NCBI RefSeq assembly: GCF_023898315.1
Contig: NC_064619.1
Span: 298,010,150-298,074,149 of the forward strand
Length of the DNA stretch: 64,000 bases
Direction of reading: 5' to 3'
Source of the DNA: Schistocerca nitens
Lineage: Eukaryota > Arthropoda > Insecta > Orthoptera > Acrididae
This document shows positions 11,155 to 22,092 of the stretch, piece after piece. The position numbers were made by a program, and so were the translations under genes. The notes under the pieces were generated by a model. It ran no database searches. It was not told the origin of the DNA and saw only the letters and a list, made by a program, of their open reading frames with translations. Numbering within the stretch: position 1 is the stretch's first letter; each line of letters begins with the position of its first letter.

Positions 11155-12648
11155 ATGAAACGTCAACACGTATCAGGTCGCTCTGCAGCCGAGTCTTTCA
11201 AAAGGAAAGGTACTGTCTCTGGTTCTGGTTCTCCTGCCCTTTCCCCCTTGGCCACTCCCTGGGAGGAGGGACAGGCCCGCCGGCTTGGGGCGAAGTACTT
11301 CCCCCGCTATTTGGTCTGTTCTCGAACCGATGGGGGGACGTTCGCCACCTCCAAGCCCATGTTCTTTGTTCAGCACATCGAGGACATCTTCGGAGAAATC
11401 GAGGCTCTCAGTAAGATGCGTTCGGGGTCCGTTCTTATAAAGACCACCTCCGCCACACAGTCGGCGGCGCTCCAGGCGTGCAACCGACTAGGGGACATCC
11501 CAGTGTCCATTGTCCCGCATCTGGCACTGAATAGGACGCAGGGGGTTATTTTTCATCGGGACCTCCTGCTGCAATCTGATGAGGAGCTCAGGGCCAACCT
11601 GGAGCGCCGAGGCGTGCATTTCGTCCGGCGAGTCCAGCGCGGCCCCAAAGACCGTCGCATCGACACCGGGGCCTTTATCCTCGCCTTCGAGGGGGACGTT
11701 CTCCCGGAGAAGGTAAAGGTGATGTGCTACCGGTGCGATGTGCGACCTTACATCCCGCCTCCTATGCGCTGTTTTCGGTGTTTGCGCTTTGGGCACATGT
11801 CGTCACGGTGTGAGGCTGAGCCCCTTTGTGGCAATTGTGGCCGTCCTCTTCGTGAGGAACATACATTCACCCCACCACCTCGGTGTGTTAATTGTCCTGG
11901 CATCCACTCGCCTAGATCCTTAGACTGCCCCGCGTATCAGAAGGAGAAGAAGATTCAAGAACTCAAAACTTTGGATCGTATCTCTTATTCTGAGGCCAGG
12001 AAGAAGTATGACCACCTCCATCCCGTGCCATTGACCATTTGCCTCAGTCGTGTCCACTCCTTCCACGGTATCCTCACCCCCATCCTGTCCCCCCTCCACC
12101 TCCTCCCCCCATCTGGGGTCTCTGCCTCCGCCTCCCAAATCCCTCCCTTCCAAATCCTCCTCCCCCGCGGCCCACGCCCCCTCTGACCCAGGGGCCACCC
12201 TTTCTCCTCCTCCCCCCCCCCCGCCGCCCGTGAAGCGATCCTCTTCTCAGGCGTCCATCGGGGAAACGTTCCGGACCCCGAGAGGGAGGTCCGGCGTTCC
12301 AAAACGGACCCCGCACGTGAGGACCTTCATCGGGTCCAGCCCACCATCCCTGTGCCTCCTCGGACTTCCAAGAAGGCCTCCAAGAAGAAGTCTCTATCCC
12401 CCTCTCCACCCCGGCGCGTTTCGTCTGACGCTCCATCCGTGAGTCGCTGCTCCCGGCCGTCCTCAGTTTCGCCGGGACGCTCTGCTGCCAGGCGCTCAGC
12501 TGGCCTCTCGTCGGCAAATGATGCTGCCCCTCCTACACACCCCGGGACAGCGGCCGCAGCTGGCGACGACTCGATGGAACAGGATCCGCCTCCCGCCGGT
12601 TGTAGCGTTGTTCCCTCGAAACCTGGCCCTCCGCGGCCGTCGAGGTGA
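11155..12648 (+). pseudogene. I-like LINE ORF1 (gag-like nucleic-acid-binding protein)
   Basis: The likely start is ATG 11155 (MKRQHVSGRS); an in-frame ATG at 11074 exists, but its extension looks like 5' UTR. A compact RNA-binding domain precedes three zinc knuckles: 'CFRCLRFGHMSSRC' (CX2CX4HX4C), then 'CGNCGRPLREEHT' and 'CVNCPGIHSPRSLDC'. Beyond ~12030 the frame changes more than once through a proline/serine-rich, C-tract-rich tail. The tail ends at 12648 with 'GPPRPSR', 43 bases before ORF2. The protein would coat LINE RNA in the RNP. Confidence 0.8.
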
Positions 12649-12691
12649 CCAGCTCTTCCCCCGTCTCGTTCCCCCTCTTTTTTGACTAGCG

Positions 12692-15600
12692 ATGGCCTTG
12701 TTACATTGGAACATAAGAGGTATTCGATCTAATCGGGAGGAATTACAACTGTTCCTCCGCCTGCACTGTCCGCTCGTCCTTGGTCTCCAGGAAAACAAGT
12801 TGCGCCCGACTGACCATATTGCCTTTACCCACTATACCTCGGAGTGGTATGACATCACCCCTGTGGACGGTATCCCAGCTCATGGTGTGGTCATGTTGCT
12901 CGTTCAGGACGATGTCTATTACCATCCCATCCCATTGACCACCCCACTCCAAGCAACAGCTGTCCGTATTACTCTTTCTGCTTTTACTTTTTCAGTTTGT
13001 ACCATCTACACTCCATCGTCATCCGCAGTTAGTCGGCCTGACATGATGCACCTGATTGTTCAGCTTACTCCGCCGTTTTTATTGTTTGGCGACTTCAATG
13101 CCCATCATCCCCTTTGGGGCTCTCCTGCATCCTGTCAAAGAGGCTCTCTCTTGGCGGATGTCTTCAACCATCTCAATCTTGTCTGTCTCAATACTGGCGC
13201 CCCGACTTTCCTCTCGGACTCTACTCATAACTACTCCCACTTGGACCTCTCGATCTGTTCTACCACTCTTGCCCATCGGTTCGAGTGGTATGTCCTTTCT
13301 GACACCTATTCGAGCGACCACTTCCCCTGTGTCGTTCGTCTCCTGCACCACACCCCATCCCCACGTCCTTCAAGCTGGAACATACCGAAAGCTGACTGGG
13401 GACTTTACTCCTCACTGGCGACCTTTCCGGACCACGATTTTCTCAGTTGTGACAGTCAGGTCGAATACCTCATGGCTGTTATCATCAATGCTGCCGAACG
13501 TTCCATTCCTCGTAGCACCGTCCCCTGGTGGAATGAGGCTTGTGGAGATGCTATCCGTGCTCGACGACGTGCTTTACGCACCTTTCGCCGCCATCCTACG
13601 TTGGCGAATTGTATTGTATACAAACGACTCCGAGTGCATTGCCGTAGAGTCATCAGAGACAGCAAAAAAGCTTGTTGGGCCTCTTTCACCAGCTCCTTTA
13701 ATAGTTTTACTCCCTCTTCTGTCGTTTGGGGTAGCCTGCACCGGCTGTCGGGTATTAAGGCCCACTCCTCGGTACCTGGCCTGACCTCAGGTAATGAGGT
13801 CCTTGTTGATCCTGTGGCTGTCTCCAACGCCTTCGGCCGGTTTTTCGCGGAGGTTTCAAGCTCCGCCCATTACCACCCTGCCTTCCTTCCCATGAAAGAG
13901 GCAGAAGAGGCTCGGCGACCTTCCTTCCACTCGCTGAATCTGGAAACTTATAATGCCCCCTTTACTATGCGGGAACTCGAACGTGTGCTTGCACTGTCCC
14001 GGTCCTCTGCTCCGGGGCCAGATGCCATTCACGTTCAGATGCTGGCACACCTTTCTCCGGCGGGCAAAAGCTTCCTTCTTCATACCTACAATCGCGTCTG
14101 GACCGAAGGTCAGGTCCCCATGCATTGGCGTGACGCCGTCGTTGTTCCTATACCCAAACCCGGGAAGGATAGACACCTTCCTTCTAGTTACCGCCCCATT
14201 TCTCTTACAAGCTGTGTCTGTAAGGTGATGGAGCGCATGGTTAATGCTCGGTTAATCTGGATTCTTGAATCTCGACGGCTACTTACCAATGTCCAATGCG
14301 GCTTTCGTCGCCGCCGCTCCGCTGTTGACCACCTTGTGACCTTGTCGACATTCATCATGAACAACTTTTTGCGAAGGCGCCAAACGGTAGCCGTGTTCTT
14401 CGATTTGGAGAAGGCTTATGATACCTGTTGGAGAGGAGGTATCCTCCGCACTATGCACAGGTAGGGCCTACGCGGTCGCCTGCCCCTTTTTATTGATTCC
14501 TTTTTAACGGATCGAAAGTTTAGGGTACGTGTGGGCTCCGTATTGTCCGACGTCTTCCTCCAGGAGAACGGAGTGCCTCAGGGCTCCGTCTTGAGCGTAG
14601 CCCTTTTTGCCATCGCGATCAATCCAATTATGGATTGCATTCCACCTAATGTCTCAGGCTCTCTCTTTGTCGATGACTTCGCGATCTACTGCAGTGCCCA
14701 GAGAACATGCCTCCTGGAGCGCTGCCTTCAGCGTTGTCTAGACAGCCTATACTCATGGAGCGTGGCAAATGGCTTCAGGTTTGTATCAACTTTTGGCGAT
14801 ATAAAGCGTTCCTTCCGCCATCCTTACATCTCGGTCCCGTTGTTCTCCCATTCGTGGAAACAACTAAGTTTCTAGGGCTCACATTGGACAGGAAACTTTG
14901 TTGGTCTCCGCATGCCTCTTATTTGGCGGCCCGTTGTACACGTTCCCTTAATGTCCTCAGAGTTCTTAGTGGTTCATCTTGGGGAGCGGATCGCACTGTC
15001 CTGCTTCGCTTGTATCGGTCCATCGTCCGATCGAAGCTGGATTATGGGAGCTTCGTCTACTCGTCTGCTCGGCCATCCCTCTTACGCCGTCTCAACTCCA
15101 TCCACCATCGGGGGCTACGTCTTGCGACCGGAACCTTCTACACTAGTCCTGTCGAGAGTCTTTATGCTGAAGCTGCCGACTTACCATTGACCTACCGGCG
15201 CGACGTACTGCTGTGTCGGTATGCCTGCCGGCTGTTGTCAATGCCCGACCACCCCTCTTATCAGTCCTTCTTCGCCGATTCTCTCGACCGTCAGTACGGG
15301 TTGTATGTGTCTGCCCTGCTGCCCCCCGGAGTCCGCTTCCGTCGCCTGCTTCGACAATTGGATTTTGCCCTCCCTACCACCTTCAGAGAGGGTGAGAGCC
15401 CGACACCACCTCGGCTCCAGGCTCCGGTTCATATTTATCTCGACCTTAGCTCACTCCCGAAGGAGGGTACTCCGGCTGCAGTGTATTGCTCACGGTTTGT
15501 CGAACTTCGTGCTCGACTTGCCGGTCACACCTTTATTTACACCGATGGCTCCAAAACTGACGATGGTGTCGGCTGTGCCTTTGTCGTCTGGGCCGCCACC

Positions 15601-16262
15601 TTTAAATACCGGCTCCTCGACCAATGTTCCAGCTTTACGGCCGAGCTTTTTGCTCTCCATCAGGCCGTTCAGTATGCCCGCCGCCACCGCCATTCATCGT
15701 ATGTACTCTGCTCTGATTCCCTCAGTGCTCTTCAGAGCCTTGGAGCTCCCTATCCGGTCCATCCCTTGGTTCAACGGATCCAGCAGTCCCTCCATTCTTT
15801 CGCTGATAATGGTTCTCCTGTCAGCTTTCTGTGGGTTCCCGGACATGTAGGAGTGCCTGGGAATGAGGCTGCAGATGCTGCAGCCAAGGCTGCAGTCCTC
15901 CTACCTCGGCCAGCCTCCCATTGTGTCCCGTCATCTGACGTTCGTGGGGTTGTTCGCAAGGGGCTTGTGTCGTTGTGGTGGGATGCTTGGTCATCCCTCC
16001 AAGAAAACAAGCTCCGGGCAGTAAAACCGCTCCCAACTGCTTGGACAACCTCCTCCCGACCATCTCGGTGAGAAGAGGTCCTTCTGACCAGGTTGCGGAT
16101 TGGGCATTGCCGGTTTAGCCACCGCTACCTGCTCTCCGGTGACCCAGCCTCGCAGTGCCCTTGTGGTCAAGCACTAACAGTGCGCCATGTTTTATTGTCA
16201 TGTCCCCGCTTCAGTCAATCTCGTGTTGTCCTGTCCCTGCCATCTACTTTACTGGATTTTTA
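12692..16262 (+). pseudogene. I-like LINE ORF2: endonuclease, RT, RNase H
   Basis: Starts at 12692 (MALLHWNIRGI). The apurinic endonuclease has 'LGLQENK', 'LLFGDFNAHHPLWG' and 'SSDHFPCV'. RT has 'LPSSYRPISLTSCVCKVMER', 'AVFFDLEKAYDTCW', 'GVPQGSVLSVALF' and the catalytic 'LFVDDFAIY'. RNase H follows at ~15535-15900 ('FIYTDGSKTDDGVG', 'CSDSLSALQSL', 'VPGHVGVPGNEAAD'), then a 'CPCG..H...CP' zinc-like end near 16155-16205. Breaks: TAG at 14462-14464, frame changes around 14790-14870 and TGA at 16069-16071. Confidence 0.9.
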
Positions 16263-16504
16263 GCTGATGACGCTCGAGCAGCTGCTCGTATTCTGCGTTT
16301 TATAACTTTGACTGGCTTGTCCAAAGACATCTAACTTTTTTACTTATTTTATCTGCATCTTTGTCAGGACTTTCTGGTGTCGCCCCCTCCCCTTGAGCTT
16401 TACTAGATTCCATGTGCTCTAACAACTGTGACTGGGCGCTAATGACCTCAGTAGTTGAGCGCCCTTAAACCCCACCAAAAAAAAAAAAAAAAGACTGCCA
16501 GAGG

Positions 16505-16890
16505 ATTGACGTAGCATTAACGTCTGTTAAGATAAGTAGTCGTCTGCCATTTCAAATAGCTCAACTTCCTGTATTACTTCAACACGCTCTCTACAAAATG
16601 AGTAGTGGGCGTAGTTCGGCGATATGATCCATGTTTCCCGGCCTGAAGTTATTTCGACTGTAACCGTAAGTGCATACTTGCGTTATTTGTGTTTCTATAC
16701 AGTTAGCATTTACTGCAACCTTCTTTGCGCCTGTGGTTTGCATGTATTGTCTAGGAAAGACTGGAATTCTTCCGCTTCGAGCGTACGTTTCTTGTAGACA
16801 CAGTATGTCCGCTCATACCTCGTTCACCAGCCTGCCAAGCTCTGCGTCCACCGCCGTGCTACACACAGTTTAGCTGCAAGACTTTCACTT
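16505..16890 (-). pseudogene. R1-like endonuclease N-terminus
   Basis: On the minus strand the piece begins 'VKVLQLNC' near 16890. It includes 'LCLQETYARSGRIPVF', where the QET block carries the metal-binding Glu of apurinic endonucleases. It reads towards the insertion point of the I-like LINE at 16504 and is continued below 10534. Frames change several times. Confidence 0.65.
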
Positions 16891-17199
16891 CGGGAATTTA
16901 GCAAAAACAAAGCACTGCGGCGCGCTCTTGGTGTGATCGAGGTACACGCGTCCATGCATCCTTACTAGATCCTTGTAGAGATTGGCAATGTTCAGGCCTT
17001 CATTCTTCGTCCACGTGTTTTGTGTAAAAGATTACAGAGTCTGCGTTTATCTGTTAGTAGGTTTTCGATTCGTGAAATCATTCTGTTTGTTCGTTCAGTC
17101 GTGGAGTAGGCATACAATGTCACCCAGAGGGTGATTCAGTCATATTACTAGTCTTAGTGCAGTTTGAAAAGCTCCTTTTTTCACTCGACTTAGACGCAC

Positions 17200-18947
17200 T
17201 TCTCTTCGAAGTCATCGTAGTCTTATTTCATGTCTTTGTAACTCTGTCTGATGTATTGGATCATGGTGTTTACTCTTGATGTTGTTTCTGGTTTTGGATG
17301 ATGTGGTGTCTCTTCAGTTGAAGGTTGTTATGATTTTTCGGTGTGAGCCTTTCGTGTGTTCATGTTGTTTTTAGTATCCATATGGTGTGTGGCCACATTT
17401 TGTTCTTTGAAGAACTCTATTTGCGTTTGTTTCACACTGATAATTGCTTCTTGCACTTGAGTTGTCTCTTCGTGCGTATTCCCACCGTAGATCAGACGTA
17501 CAGGTTGCATGTATGATTTACATTTTGATGTTCATATTCACAATTTTCTGTAGTTGTTATTTCATTGTACGGTAACCTGTCCTCTGACGAGGGAAGAAAT
17601 AATTTACGTTTATTTCGATTCAGTGTGTCCAAATGTACTTATGTTTCGTCTGTGTCATGGCCCTGTTCTGGATGGGCTTGACCTTGTCTCGGATGTCTAT
17701 CTTCATTTTCATGAACTTTGACTTTACCGACTGTGGAATGACCCTGTTCTTGGTGGCCGCGACCGTGTCTCGGATGTCCATCGTCATTATTATGTACTTC
17801 TGTTGAGTATAGCGTGTTATTTCTAGCGTCTTCTTTACTCAGGGCTTCCTCTTCCAGTTCTGCTCCAAGAAAGGTCGCCGTTTGAAGAGTTACTGAAAAA
17901 GTGCCTCGCCACATTATAGACCATATCGCCATAGAAACACGCGTCGCCGATGTAGTCTGCTAGGCTAAAATATTTTTCTTGTACAATGTTGCAACTATTG
18001 AGGGTACTCATGACCGTTGGTGAGTCTATGGTCAGCATCAGTCAAAGTTGTTGCTTCCACGTTACTGCACGTCGCCACGCTCCTGTTTTGGTTGCTGGTG
18101 ATTTGTGTTTCCTTCTGCGACGTGGGATGCTAGTGTTCGTATATGTGTCTTTTGCGAGGACTTTTGTAGTTTCCCTTGTTGATATTTATATTCATATCCT
18201 TATATCCTCACCTGAATTTCCAAAGAGTGTTGTTACCCCTCTGCTTTTGTTTTCGTGTGTGCTAGTTGAGATCGTTGGGACATCATACTCCGTCCTATTT
18301 CTATTTGTCTTTTGTAGAGTTCTTTGTAATTAGGGCATTCTGGTCCCCCAGCTTCGTTACATGTTCTTTTCCTGTTCTTGCAAGAAATACAGCCGACAGT
18401 TACTTCATGACATTCGAATTTTTTGTGACTAGGTTTCGCACATTTCCCGTAGACGGCTTCCCTGTGACATCTCTCCGATGAATGGCCAAAATCCCAACAT
18501 TAGAGGCACTTTTGCACTGACACATATTCCCTGATGCGTAAAGATTCAATTGTATGTACATCCTATCCCTCTGTAATAACAGAAATCTAACCGTTGGTCA
18601 CCTGTATAACACTGCTTACCGTTATTTTCCCTTTCGGGCCTGTTTTGAATCGTATTTTGACTTAATTCTTCTTTGGTGATATGGTCGCTGAGATTTATTT
18701 CAAAAAGTTGTTCTAGAATGTCTTGATCTGCAAGTGTTGTTGGAAAGCTGTGTACTGCTGGCAATGGTCCTAGTTTTGTGGGCTCTTCGCATCGAATGTC
18801 CTTTAAGTTTGATGTTTTTTTCGTTTTTTTTTTTCTTTAACAATCTTCCTCTTGTTTGCTTGTGTCGCAATTTCAAGAATTGCTTTAACTTTTTGCAGTT
18901 TTGTCATATGATGACATGGTTGGAGACCGCGGCTGTTATATGAAGAT
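17200..18947 (-). pseudogene. R1-like ORF1 (gag-like), C-terminal part with zinc knuckles
   Basis: Around 18490-18290 (minus strand) a decayed frame gives 'CWDFGHSSERC', then 'CGKCAKPSHKKFEC', then 'CISCKNRKRTC' and 'CPNYKELYKR'. This is the three-knuckle end of R1/I/Jockey-type ORF1 proteins. Downstream, at 17935-17639, a 97-codon open stretch carries two copies of a His/Gly-rich unit ('HPRHGRGHQEQGH' and 'HPRQGQAHPEQGH'). Confidence 0.65.
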
Positions 18948-19245
18948 AAATGCTGATGGTGTTGAGACAGCAACCAGCCACAAACTTATTTTCAGTTCCT
19001 TTATTCAAAGGGTACCGTTACCGGTTTCGAATCGTTATGATTCATCTTCAGACGGTTCATGCTTTCGTTACATTTTTTTACGGATTAATCGTCCTAAAAT
19101 GTAAATCTGTAAAAAATTTTTGTAGCGAAAGCATGAACTATCTGGAGATGAATCATAACGATTCGAAACCGGTAACGGTACCCTTTGAATAAAGGAACTG
19201 AAAATGAGTTTGTGGCTGCTTGCTGTCTCAACACCATCAACATTT
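18948..19245. repeat. Foldback (MITE-like) element with hammerhead-like motif
   Basis: Two ~115-bp arms (18948-19065 and 19130-19245) are near-perfect inverted copies around a short AT-rich loop. The ends read 'tgatggtgttgagacagcaa' and its complement. The element interrupts the R1-like ORF1, whose coiled-coil-like N-terminal part resumes at 19260. It has no coding capacity. The left arm, minus strand, holds a hammerhead-like core (19056-19014); the right-arm copy is mutated. Confidence 0.8.
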
Positions 19246-19960
19246 GGCTTTAACTTTTATTTTGTCAAGTCTAGGGTTCATTGCTTTATTTACCGTTTCC
19301 CTTGTGGCATTAGCGCCTCTGATTTAAAAAGAGGACAGTTGCCTGTTTGTTTTTTACTAAATCGATTTTTCCTCAACTCAGGTTTTCGGCTTGGGGACTG
19401 GACCACCTGCCGCGACTGCAGCAAAAGTCAATGGCGTTGGCCTCGTTTGACTGAGTAATTTTTGATTTTCTTTCTTTAGGGCTGCGATCACCATTTCCAA
19501 ACGATGAATTCTGTCTATTGCGTCAGGGGCATCTGCCGCCGCTAACTCTCTACGCATTCTTTCGTTTTCAGTTCTTAGTTCATCATTTTGTCTACGAAGT
19601 CTTATTTTATAGAGTACTAATGCCTATATTCTGTTTTTAACAGGTGCAATAATTGCGGTGGATACCCTTTTCTGCTTTATTTATAGTTGAAAATCCGTCA
19701 AAACTTGGTCAACAGCTGCTATCATTTTTGATTCCATGTTTGTACGTCTGAGTGTTACATCCCCCGTTGAGCTTGTTCGTCTGATCGCTCCTTGTTCCCG
19801 TATCGGCGCGTTTCCTAGTGATGGTACCTACTGTAATGTTTAATTTCGGCGTCTGACCGCCTTCATCGGTGTTTGATGCAGCCGACGCCAGCTTGTTCCG
19901 CGATGTACGTTCCAGTGTCAGCGTGTTTGGGCGGACATGGAGCCTAACCTAGTCGAGAGC
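19246..19960 (-). pseudogene. R1-like ORF1, N-terminal part
   Basis: Minus-strand remnants: 'SNTDEGGQTPKLNITVG' and 'ADTGTRSDQTNKL' near 19900-19760. A charged stretch then looks coiled-coil forming ('RLRRQNDELRTENERMRREL' near 19600-19540). Stops and frame changes occur. Assignment to the same LINE rests on orientation, order and the knuckles at 18.3-18.5 kb. Confidence 0.5.
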
Positions 19961-19984
19961 CCAATATGTACGTGCTTAGAATTT

Positions 19985-20883
19985 TTCACAAAATGAGGTA
20001 GAGAGACCTTGTAAGAGGTCCATGATTAAGGAATTTGTTGTTAGCGCACTCGAGCAGATGTAATTTCGATGGATTGCTCACGCGCTGCCTGCGATATGTA
20101 AGCTATAAGAGAATCTCAGACCAAAGAGCAGTGTTGTATGCAGTAGGAACTGTGTAGCAGTGGCAGTAAGTTGTTGCTAGCGAGCAGTCGTGTGTATCGA
20201 GTTGGCTGGGCCGGACGTGGTGCAGCGATGGCGGAGCCTGAGCGTTATTGTATAAGGTAAAAGCAGCCTCGCGCATATGTAGTATTGTTGTATCAATACC
20301 CAAGTAAATGTTTAAAAAAATCTCTTAATAATAATCATTCTCATAAAAAGTAACTTTTGACAATCATTCATTTCAATTTAAAGAATTTACTAATTTCTCC
20401 AATCCTTGGTCATCCCGTTTATTGCAAAGAAAAACCAGTTGTTCCTTTTATACATGACAAATCTATCGGCCAGCATTGCACTGGGCTGTGCCACAAAAAA
20501 TTTACTGTAAGAGCAGATATATATGCCTTATCCGTCGACTTCATTGAGGTAAGAAGTTTTCTCTTTTTTATTCAGAATGATCTTTCAGGGCCATGACGCA
20601 GCACTGCTGACGTCCAAAATTAACCAGTTTAAATTCACAGTCAGTTATTGAAAGGTTATAAGTGAGCCACAATTTTTATTGAGATATTAGTCACATTGTA
20701 TTATTAGTAGGTTTAGGAATTTATTTGTTGGGAGGTTTAGGAATTTTTCTGTTTTGAGGTTACACTAAATTAGAATATTATTCATAATATTATTTTATTT
20801 TGTAAAAGCAGCCTCGCGCATATGTAGTATTGTTGTATCAAGTCCCAAGCAAATGTTTAAAAAAACCTCAAAACAGAAAAATA
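19985..20883 (+). repeat. Unclassified repeat with internal ~65-bp direct repeat
   Basis: The segment 'gtaaaagcagcctcgcgcat' and the ~45 bases after it occur twice (20258-20322 and 20803-20868), 545 bp apart. A 20-bp inverted pair ('aatttttctgttttgaggtt', 20742-20761) meets its complement at 20863-20882. There is no coding potential. I recall similar sequence as a frequent grasshopper repeat but cannot assign a class; a partial LTR-type or other terminal-repeat element is possible. Confidence 0.45.
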
Positions 20884-20935
20884 TGGAAGTGCTCAGAGCC
20901 ATTTGAACCATTTCTTTTTTTTTTTTTTTTTTTTT
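20884..20935 (+). repeat. SINE 3' tail fragment with homopolymer T
   Basis: 'gtgctcagagccatttgaac' is the 3' end of the tRNA-headed SINE family seen elsewhere in the window. It is followed by a ~20-base T run. The tRNA-like head is missing, so this is a truncated copy. Confidence 0.7.
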
Positions 20936-21710
20936 GGAGACGCAACAGTTCTTCTTGTGATCCCAAAACCAGTCCTGGACGGTGCGAGCTGTGAGAACCG
21001 GGGCTCTGTCGTCTTGGAACACAACTTCACCATTGGAAAGCAGATATTATACCGTGGGATGGATCTGATCAGGCGAAATGGTCGCATATTGTTTGGCAGT
21101 TGTGCGACCTTGTAGAGTAGCCATAGTGCCCATGGAAAACCACGATATGGCTGCCCCAATCACCACCAACCAAATCATATTTCACTTTTGCGACGTAAAC
21201 TCGGCCACAAGTTGGAAACAGTATGAAACACGATACATCCGACCAAATTACTTTCTTCCACTGCTCCACAGTCATGATTTTATGGCTTCGGCACATCGTT
21301 TACCCGTTACAGGCATTTGCATCAATGGTGAGCAGTTAAGTAACTCCAACCTTCCCTGCAGTTCCCTTCTTGTGAAGCTCCATTCGTGTTGTTTTGGTGC
21401 TGACAGGGTTCACGAGTGCGACATTCAGTTCTGCAATGACTTTTGTAGCTCCTGTATTCTTTATTTTTCGTCACTACCCTCTTCAGTGACCGTCTGTCAC
21501 TATCATGGAACACGCGCCTTCGTCTGCGTCGTGATATGACGGATGACATATATCCGCTTTCCCTGAGTGCAGTATAAATCTTCGGTACGATACCTCTTGG
21601 GACACTAAACACCTACGTTGGTCTACGTTGGTTATGGAAGCAACCACCATAAGAACAACAACAATTTGCCCACGTTCTAATTCACTTAGCTCCGACCTAA
21701 AGCACAACTA
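20936..21710 (-). pseudogene. Tc1/mariner-family transposase remnant
   Basis: Minus-strand frames give the start-like 'SELSELERGQIVVVL' near 21690, 'GNCREGWSYLTAHH' near 21350, then 'WKKVIWSDVSCFILF' with the first catalytic Asp near 21260. 'GGDWGSHIVVFHGHYG' and 'VFQDDRAPVLTARTVQDWF' follow, the latter around the second Asp. The C-terminus with the third acidic residue is absent: the element ends at the T run near 20935. No inverted repeats were found. Confidence 0.7.
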
Positions 21711-21906
21711 CACAAAATACTATTCAGACCACGACTGACACTTGCAACGTATTGATGGGCTTCCACAGGAGCCGTTTGTGGTCAAACACAACGGTGCTAC
21801 CTGCAGGCTTGGCTAGCATCTGTATTTATGCACAAGCATTCATTTCTCATGGTTAATAATCATCTTGTGGTGCAGTTCTTCTTGTTGTGTCCATGCTTGC
21901 TACGAA

Positions 21907-22092
21907 AATGGGATGAGAAGTTCCACCTTATGCAAGACACCTTTTTTTTTTTTTTTTTTTTTTTTTGTTTCACCCATACATGTTTCAGCACAATTGAACC
22001 CACTGACGATAGCATAAAAGCGCTGAAACATGTATGGGTGAAACAAAACAAAAAAAAGGTGTCTTGCATAAGGCGGAACTTCTCTTCCCATT
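21907..22092. repeat. Foldback element with T/A-rich arms and hammerhead-like motif
   Basis: The arms 21907-21988 and 22020-22092 are inverted copies ('aatgggatgagaagttccac' on the left), each with a homopolymer run. The inner palindrome 'cacccatacatgtttcagc' is matched by 'gctgaaacatgtatgggtg'. The loop and right arm hold CTGACGA (22003-22009), GAAA (22025-22028) and a 5-bp outer helix. It is non-coding. Confidence 0.75.

Larger units (their letters stand above)
10543..16492 (+). mobile_element. I-clade-like LINE with RNase H, full length, inserted in the R1-like LINE
   Basis: 5.9-kb non-LTR element ending in a ~16-base poly(A) (16477-16492). The repeat tgccagagg at 10534-10542 and 16496-16504 is its target duplication; three more outer bases match apart from one difference. 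It has a ~600-base 5' UTR, ORF1 with zinc knuckles, and ORF2 with endonuclease, RT, RNase H and a terminal zinc-like motif. An RNase H after RT is the hallmark of the I group. Several frame changes and nonsense codons make it inactive, but the 5' end seems complete, unlike most LINE copies. Confidence 0.9.
2480..19960 (-). mobile_element. R1-like non-LTR retrotransposon, old, split by three later insertions
   Basis: Scattered minus-strand pieces read in order as one LINE: ORF1 (gag-like) at ~19900-17200, apurinic endonuclease N-terminus at ~16890-16505, endonuclease C-terminus and RT N-terminus at ~10533-9640, RT at 4300-3177, and a cysteine/histidine-bearing C-terminus to ~2500. Intervening blocks are a Gypsy-type element (4301-9639), an opposite-strand LINE (10543-16492) and a foldback element (18948-19245). 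Each has its own boundaries, and the R1-like reading resumes across it. Motifs such as 'DVASAFDN', 'WWPALF' and a GCQQGS box are R1-clade style. Stops and frame changes are numerous. The exact 5' and 3' ends were not located, so the limits are approximate. Confidence 0.75.

Noticed and set aside
12039-12517. Proline- or glycine-rich proteins on either strand
   Set aside because: Shadow frames of the C-rich tail of the I-like LINE ORF1.
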